Shown here one piece after another: positions 59,215-64,000 of a DNA stretch of 64,000 nucleotides. Both the position numbers and the translations under genes were made by a program. The stretch lies in contig CAWGRF010000006.1 in assembly GCA_963824935.1 (NCBI GenBank), forward strand, positions 1-64,000, written 5' to 3'. The DNA is from JACCZX01 sp963824935. GTDB lineage: Bacteria > Pseudomonadota > Gammaproteobacteria > Burkholderiales > Burkholderiaceae_F. Within the stretch, counting starts at the first letter, position 1; each line of letters opens with the position of its first letter. Under the pieces are notes generated by a model. It had not been told where the DNA came from. It saw only the letters and a program-made list of their open reading frames with translations, and did no database searches.

Positions 59215-59580
59215 ATGGCACGCACAAGAACCCTAGGTCTAGTCGTTGCGGCGCTGATGGGCACGTCGTTCTCATCACAGAGTTTCGCGATCAACGCGCT
59301 CTTTGCGGCACGCGGACCACTAGGCCATCTGAAGAAGAGTGACGTGACCATCGCGCGCACGGAAATCCGGGCAGCGCTTGAAACCGGAGCGGATGGTCAC
59401 ACCCATACCTGGAACAATCCGGAAACGAATGCGTCCGGGACAGTGACACCGACCAAGACCTTCACGATGCAAGGCTGGCGTTGCCGCAGCGTGGACTTCA
59501 CGACGCAGGCCGGTGGCGAGCGCGGTGCCAGTACATGGAAACTGTGCAAGACGAAAGACGGCTGGAAGATCGTGCAGTGA
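59215..59580 (+). CDS. Secreted 17-kDa surface-antigen-like protein
   Basis: A 121-residue exported protein with a signal peptide (LVVAALMGTSFSSQSFA). The mature part (HTWNNPETNASGTVTPTKTF ... GWRCRSVDFTTQAGG ... CKTKDGWKIV) follows the C-terminal domain of the RT0821/Lpp0805 rickettsial 17-kDa surface antigen family, with two cysteines that may pair. Function unknown. A purine-rich site (AAAGGGAAA) precedes ATG 59215. Confidence 0.7.
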   Translation: MARTRTLGLVVAALMGTSFSSQSFAINALFAARGPLGHLKKSDVTIARTEIRAALETGADGHTHTWNNPETNASGTVTPTKTFTMQGWRCRSVDFTTQAGGERGASTWKLCKTKDGWKIVQ

Positions 59581-59692
59581 ACGAGCGCCAAGAGCGCCAC
59601 GACCTACGCGTATTCCACGTTAACCCTGACTCCTCGTGCGCCCCCAAAATGGCGTAACGTACAAGTCTTCAAGACTGTCTGAGGAGACAGAG

Positions 59693-60253
59693 ATGATGCC
59701 AAGAGTGGTTCATGGTCTTGTGTTGATCGGAGCGCTGACATCGCTCGCCCCGGTATACGCGGCTGACGTAGCGGCGCAGAGAGCCGAGTTGAGGAAGATG
59801 TGCGACGAAGCGCTCGCCACGCTGTACAAGGAGAAGCCGGAAGCCAAGGCGCAGGTAAGCGCGGCGCCGGGCTACGGATGCTTCTCCAGCTTCGGCGTGG
59901 CATTCATCATTGGCGGCGCCGGCGGCCGTGGTCTCGTGCACGACAACGCCACCAAGAAGGACACCTACATGAACATGGGCCAGGCCACCGCGGGCGTCGA
60001 CATCGGCATCAAGGACTATCGCGAGGTGCTGGTGTTCAATGACAAGGCGGCGATGACGAAATTCATCGATTCGGGATGGGAGTTCGCCGGTACGGCTGAC
60101 GCATCGGCAGCGGTTCAGGGCAAAGGCGCCACCGCCGCAAAAGGCGAGGGCATCGGCCAGCCGATCACCGTCTATCCAATGACGCGCACCGGGCTCTCAG
60201 CCGGCGTTGCCGCCGGTGGCCGCAAGTATTGGAAAGACAAAGACCTGAATTAA
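59693..60253 (+). CDS. Ysc84/SYLF lipid-binding domain protein
   Basis: A 186-residue exported protein. The signal peptide (VVHGLVLIGALTSLAPVYAA) is followed by a SYLF domain: AAPGYGCFSSFGVAFIIGGAG, GVDIGIKDYREVLVFNDKAAM and FAGTADASAAVQGKG are characteristic of bacterial Ysc84-related proteins. Eukaryotic SYLF domains bind phosphoinositides; in bacteria the role is unknown. GAGGAG precedes ATG 59693. Confidence 0.85.
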   Translation: MMPRVVHGLVLIGALTSLAPVYAADVAAQRAELRKMCDEALATLYKEKPEAKAQVSAAPGYGCFSSFGVAFIIGGAGGRGLVHDNATKKDTYMNMGQATAGVDIGIKDYREVLVFNDKAAMTKFIDSGWEFAGTADASAAVQGKGATAAKGEGIGQPITVYPMTRTGLSAGVAAGGRKYWKDKDLN

Positions 60254-60262
60254 GAATTAGAA

Positions 60263-60293
60263 ACCGGCGATGGCGTCCAAGCTCATCGCCGGT
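60263..60293 (+). terminator. Intrinsic terminator after the Ysc84 gene
   Basis: ACCGGCGATG (60263-60272) pairs perfectly with CATCGCCGGT (60284-60293) around an 11-base loop, followed by CTTTG. It lies 10 bases after the stop codon. The stem is strong, the T-run weak. It may also serve the small minus-strand gene that converges from the right. Confidence 0.75.
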
Positions 60294-60309
60294 CTTTGCT
60301 TGATATCAA

Positions 60310-60471
60310 TCAGAGTCGATACAAAAGGTCGGCCACGACATGAATGGAAGAGGCCACCTGTGCGCGCTCGCCCAATCCGGCGAACAGACTGACTGTGGTT
60401 ATGGCCAATATGGCAACCACGAGTGCGGACAAGAACGCGCCTTTTCTTGCTTCGGTACTCCGAAAGTGCAT
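60310..60471 (-). CDS. Tiny single-pass membrane protein, unknown function
   Basis: 53 residues from ATG 60471: a basic start (MHFRSTEARKG), one hydrophobic helix (AFLSALVVAILAITTVSLFAGL, in part), and a short polar end. AAAGGG lies upstream as a possible ribosome site. It converges on the Ysc84 gene with the terminator between them. No family recognised; coding status is uncertain. Confidence 0.4.
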   Translation of the reverse strand: MHFRSTEARKGAFLSALVVAILAITTVSLFAGLGERAQVASSIHVVADLLYRL

Positions 60472-60878
60472 GACCAATCCCTTTGGTAACGGCATCAGCA
60501 CAGAAATCAGGTAGGAGATTGATCGCGTAAGGTTTTCGGCGGATTTCTGTCGAGCGGAGGCTGCGTGACAGTTGAAATTCAGCCGCCACCATAGCGAGCA
60601 CGTCGGTCGCTCGTCTCAGAGCTGCCGTCGTGCAGTGCGGCGCAGAGCTTCGGAGTTCGGCCGCGTCAGCCGCGCTGCAGCTCGCGCAGTTCCCGGAGGC
60701 GCAGCCAAGTAGTTAAGTTGCTGCTCCGGGCCAAGAGGGAACGATCAAGCACAGCTTGATCCCGAGCCGGATGTCGGGTATCGCTTCTCGCCGTGATCCT
60801 CGGTGGTTCGAACGCGCCGAATCAGGACGTATGCTGCTTCTTCCGTGACCGGAGGGCGCTCCAGGCGGAATTCGCATC
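60472..60878. other. Intergenic region before the cyo operon
   Basis: 407 bases without a convincing gene. The base composition changes within it: the left part resembles the upstream genes, and from about 60780 the sequence leads into the markedly GC3-rich cyo genes. It should hold the cyo promoter, but no clear boxes are seen. No att site, tRNA or repeat marks a junction. Confidence 0.4.
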
Positions 60879-61847
60879 ATGGGCATCGCTGAACGTCGCT
60901 GTCTTCCCGCCGTGCGGCACGGGAGCAACGTGGCTTGGTCGCGATCGGCGCTCCGGTGGTGCGCGGTCGCGCCGCTGCTGCTGGTGTTGACGGCCTGCAA
61001 CTGGGCCCTCCTCGATCCGCGCGGCCCGGTGGGGCAGGCCGAGCGCACCATCCTGATCGACTCGCTCGCCATCATGCTGGCGATCGGCGTGCCGACGATC
61101 CTCGCGACCTTCGCCTTCGCCTGGTGGTTCCGCGCCTCGAACACCCGCGCCCACTACCGGCCCGACTGGGAGTTCTCCGGCGCCATCGAGCTCGTGGTCT
61201 GGTCGATCCCATGCATGGTGATCATCCTGCTCGGCGGCGTGGCGTGGCTGGGCTCATACGCGCTCGACCCCGCCAAGCCGGTCGAGGCGCACCCGTCCTC
61301 GTCGCGACAACAGCCGCTCGAGATCCAGGTCGTGTCGCTCGACTGGAAGTGGCTGTTCATCTATCCCCGCGAGGGGGTGGCGAGCGTGAACCAACTCGTG
61401 GTGCCCGTCGGCGTGCCGCTGCACTTCAAGCTCACCTCGGCGAGCGTCTGGAACACCTTCTTCGTGCCGCAGCTCGGCAGCATGATCTACACGATGAACG
61501 GCATGCGCACCCAGCTGTACCTGCGTGCCGACGAGCCGGGTACGTTCCGCGGGATGTCGGCCCACTTCAGCGGCGACGGCTTCTCCGACATGCATTTCGC
61601 CGTGCGTTCGGTGAGCCTCGACGAGTTCACCGCCTGGTCCAAATCGATCCGAGGAGCGGGCCCAACGCTCGACGCGGCCGGCTACGCCGCGCTCGCCCGG
61701 CAAGGCACCGTGCCGCCCTCGACCTACGGGGCGGTGACGTTGGGTCTCTTCGACCAGGTCGTGACCCAGCACATCCCGCCCGGGCCCGGCCCCGCGACCG
61801 ACCGTGGCGGGGCCGCTGAGAAGTCGCCGGAGAGTCACCCCAAGTGA
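60879..61847 (+). CDS. cyoA: Cytochrome o ubiquinol oxidase subunit II
   Basis: A 322-residue lipoprotein subunit of the bo3 quinol oxidase. The signal has lipobox LTAC before NWALLDPRGPVG, the start typical of CyoA. Two membrane helices follow (about residues 60-85 and 105-128), then the periplasmic cupredoxin-like domain (VSLDWKWLFIYPREGVASVN; FFVPQLGSMIYTMNGM). Copper-ligand cysteines of cytochrome c oxidase are absent, as expected for quinol oxidase. GTG 60930, behind GGGAG, is an alternative start giving a shorter signal. First gene of cyoABC. Confidence 0.93.
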   Translation: MGIAERRCLPAVRHGSNVAWSRSALRWCAVAPLLLVLTACNWALLDPRGPVGQAERTILIDSLAIMLAIGVPTILATFAFAWWFRASNTRAHYRPDWEFSGAIELVVWSIPCMVIILLGGVAWLGSYALDPAKPVEAHPSSSRQQPLEIQVVSLDWKWLFIYPREGVASVNQLVVPVGVPLHFKLTSASVWNTFFVPQLGSMIYTMNGMRTQLYLRADEPGTFRGMSAHFSGDGFSDMHFAVRSVSLDEFTAWSKSIRGAGPTLDAAGYAALARQGTVPPSTYGAVTLGLFDQVVTQHIPPGPGPATDRGGAAEKSPESHPK

Positions 61848-61879
61848 CGCCGTAGGGGGCGCCGAGGAGGTAAAGCCAA

Positions 61880-63887
61880 ATGTTCGGCAAGCTGACCTGG
61901 TCCGCGATCCCGTTCCACGAGCCCCTCGTCATGGTGACGTCGGCGGTGGTGGCGCTCGCCATCACGGCGGTGCTCGCCTGGGTGATCGTCAAAGGGCACC
62001 TGCCCTACATCTGGAAGGAGTGGCTCTCCAGCGTCGATCACAAGCGCATCGGCGTGATGTACATCGTGCTCGGCCTGGTGATGCTGCTGCGCGGCTTCGC
62101 CGACGCGATCCTGATGCGCTCGCAGCAGGCCGTCGCCCTGGGCAGCGCTGCCGGCTTCCTGCCGCCCGAGCACTACAACCAGATCTTCTCGGCGCACGGC
62201 ACGATCATGATCTTCTTCGTCGCCATGCCCTTCGTGATCGGGCTGATGAACTTCGCCGTGCCGCTGCAGCTCGGCGCGCGCGACGTCGCCTTCCCGGTGC
62301 TCAACTCGGTCGGCTTCTGGCTCACGGCCACCGGCGCGCTGCTGGTCAACATCTCGCTCTTCATCGGCGAGTTCGCGCGCATCGGCTGGCTGCCCTATCC
62401 GCCGCTCTCGGGACTGGAATACTCGCCCGGGGTCGGCGTCGACTACTACCTCTGGGCGCTGCAGATCTCGGGGGTGGGAACGCTGCTAACCGGGGTCAAC
62501 TTCGTGACGACCGTGCTCAAGGTGCGCGCGCCCGGCATGACCTACCTGCACATGCCGATCTTCTGCTGGACCACGCTCGCCTCCAACCTGCTCATCGTCG
62601 CCGCGTTCCCGATCCTCACCGCCACGCTGGCGATGCTCCTGCTCGACCGCTATCTCGGCTTCCACTTCTTCACCAACGAGGCCGGCGGCAATCCGATGAT
62701 GTTCATGAACCTCATCTGGGCCTGGGGGCACCCCGAGGTCTACATCCTGATGCTGCCGGCGTTCGGCATCTTCTCGGAGGTGTTCGCCACGTTCTCGGGC
62801 AAGCCGCTGTTCGGCTATCGCTCGATGGTCGCGGCGACGATGGCGATCTGCATCCTCTCCTTCATGGTCTGGCTGCACCACTTCTTCACCATGGGCGCGG
62901 GCGCCAACGTGAATGCGATCTTCGGCATCGCCACCATGATCATCGCCGTGCCCACGGGCGTGAAGATCTACAACTGGCTGTTCACGATGTACGGCGGCCG
63001 CGTCGTCTTCGCGCCGCCGATGCTGTGGGCGCTCGGCTTCGTGGTCACCTTCGTCATCGGCGGCATCACCGGTGTGCTGCTCGCCGTGCCCCCGGCCGAC
63101 TTCGTGCTCCACAACAGCCTGTTCCTCGTCGCCCACTTCCACAACGTCATCATCGGCGGCGTGCGTGTTCGGCGTGTTCGCCGGCTACGAGTACTGGTTT
63201 CCCAAGGCGTTCGGCTTCCGCCTGCACGCGGGCCTGGGCAAGGCGGCGTTCTGGTTCTGGATCGTCGGCTTCTACGTCGCCTTCATGCCGCTCTACGCGC
63301 TCGGCCTGATGGGCATGACGCGGCGCATGCAGCACTACGACGTGCCCGAGTGGCAGCCGTGGCTCGTGGTCGCCGCCGGCGGCGCGCTGCTCATCGGCAT
63401 CGGCGTCGCGCTCCAGGTGGTGCAGCTCGTCTGGAGCATCCGCCATCGCGAAGCGCTGCGCGACGTCACCGGCGACCCGTGGAACGGGCGCACGCTCGAG
63501 TGGATGACGCCCTCGCCGCCGCCGATGTTCAACTATGCGGTGATGCCGAACGTCGAGGGCGTGGAGGCGTACTGGATGCGCAAGCAGAGCGCGATCGAGC
63601 GCCAGGCGCTGCGGCCCGAGCCCGAGTATCACGACATCCACATGCCGCGCAACAGCTCCGCCGGCTTCATCTGCGCCTTCTTCTCGACCACCATGGGCTT
63701 CGCGCTGATCTGGCACATCTGGTGGCTCGTCGCCGTGGCCTTCGTGGGCGCCTGGGCCGTGTTCGTCGTCGTCGCCTGGCGCGACGAGCACGAGGAGGCG
63801 ATCCCCGCGGCGACCGTCGCGAGCGTCGACCGGGCCAATCGCGCCGCTCGCGAGGCCGCGCTGCCGACGCTGAGGCCGGTCTCGTGA
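61880..63887 (+). CDS. cyoB: Cytochrome o ubiquinol oxidase subunit I, frameshifted
   Basis: About 668 residues, the haem-copper subunit that reduces oxygen and pumps protons. It starts MFGKLTW after an AGGAGG site and contains SSVDHKRIGVMYI, the haem-ligand region FSAHGTIMIFFVAMPFVIG, the copper and cross-link motif IWAWGHPEVYIL, VWLHHFFTMGAGA, and the haem ligands in FLVAHFHNVIIGG. One extra base near 63164 breaks the frame just after GG; it resumes at VFGVFAGYEYWFPKAFGF and continues to TGA 63885-63887. Likely a sequence error. Codon use is very GC3-rich. Confidence 0.93.
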
Positions 63888-64000
63888 GCGCCGGGGCGCA
63901 GGCGTACCCGGGCGGGGTCGCCGGCGGCGGACTGGCGCTGGTCGGCGGCCACGCCCAGGCGCTCACCGAGGAGCCGGCGCACGGGCCGTCCAAGCGCATC
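63884..64000 (+). CDS. cyoC: Cytochrome o ubiquinol oxidase subunit III, N-terminal part
   Basis: Starts with GTG 63884 overlapping the cyoB stop and runs off the window after 39 codons (MSAGAQAYPGGVAGGG ... AHGPSKRI). The N-terminus is poorly conserved in the family; the call rests on the fixed cyoA-cyoB-cyoC order and the overlap. Confidence 0.7.
   Translation, partial: MSAGAQAYPGGVAGGGLALVGGHAQALTEEPAHGPSKRI

Noticed and set aside
60257..60601. 114-codon minus-strand frame before cyoA
   Set aside because: No domain or good start, and it crosses the terminator; the 53-codon frame with a membrane helix is more likely.
61804..63309. 501-codon plus-strand open frame overlapping cyoB
   Set aside because: Arg/His/Ala-rich shadow of cyoB; the true frame starts at 61880 with a clear family match.

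Overview
The window looks like chromosomal DNA from a high-GC betaproteobacterium, most likely order Burkholderiales. The evidence is gene order and family content: a LysM protein-dprA-smg-topB block read away from def; fmt-rsmB-DUF4390-ntrY-ntrX-trkA in one direction; a Bug-type periplasmic binding protein; and DUF3567 and DUF1840 proteins. I see no rRNA, tRNA, insertion sequence, prophage or CRISPR array.

Layout. 1-9.4 kb: copper-type P-ATPase (one frameshift), an XRE regulator with a palindromic site before it, a lipoprotein hydrolase, a SET-domain methyltransferase, a membrane protein fused to a spermidine-synthase-like domain, an EAL/HDOD protein and a Bug-type binding protein. 9.4-15.2 kb: topB, smg, dprA and a LysM protein, all on the minus strand. 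15.5-25.6 kb: def, a LytS/LytTR two-component pair inserted before fmt, then rsmB, DUF4390, ntrY, an ntrX-like regulator without its ATPase domain, and trkA. 25.8-31.3 kb: a TRAP transporter (dctP, dctQ, dctM) and then trkH, all dense in frameshifts. 31.5-37.9 kb: DUF3567, a GMC oxidoreductase, metH, a small lipoprotein and a 41-residue remnant of an S9 peptidase. 37.9-44.3 kb: a VIT-domain protein with a small membrane partner, creBC, a diguanylate cyclase, DUF1840, ribosomal protein THX and a lipoprotein. 44.4-56.9 kb: a divergent catabolic and transport locus around an RpiR regulator. 56.9-60.5 kb: AsmA, a 17-kDa-antigen-like secreted protein, a Ysc84/SYLF protein and a tiny membrane protein. 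60.9-64 kb: cyoA, cyoB and the start of cyoC, with clearly different codon use.

The most interesting unit is 44.4-56.9 kb. The leftward arm is rpiR, a fused IolC kinase/DUF2090 aldolase, a beta-hydroxyacid dehydrogenase, livK-like, livH-like and two SDR dehydrogenases. The rightward arm is livM, livG, livF, an odd third ABC ATPase and an IolA/MmsA dehydrogenase. Together they contain the lower half of myo-inositol breakdown (2-deoxy-5-keto-gluconate to acetyl-CoA and dihydroxyacetone phosphate) but none of the upper-half genes (iolG, iolE, iolD, iolB). A liv-type importer replaces the usual sugar or inositol transporter. I infer a pathway for an imported deoxy sugar acid or related compound that enters at the keto-deoxygluconate step.

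Quality caution. At least a dozen genes carry single-base frameshifts, often beside short homopolymers, while the encoded protein stays conserved on both sides. They cluster at 26.1-31.2 kb. Sequencing or assembly error is the simplest explanation for most of them, so gene-loss claims in this region should be treated with care.
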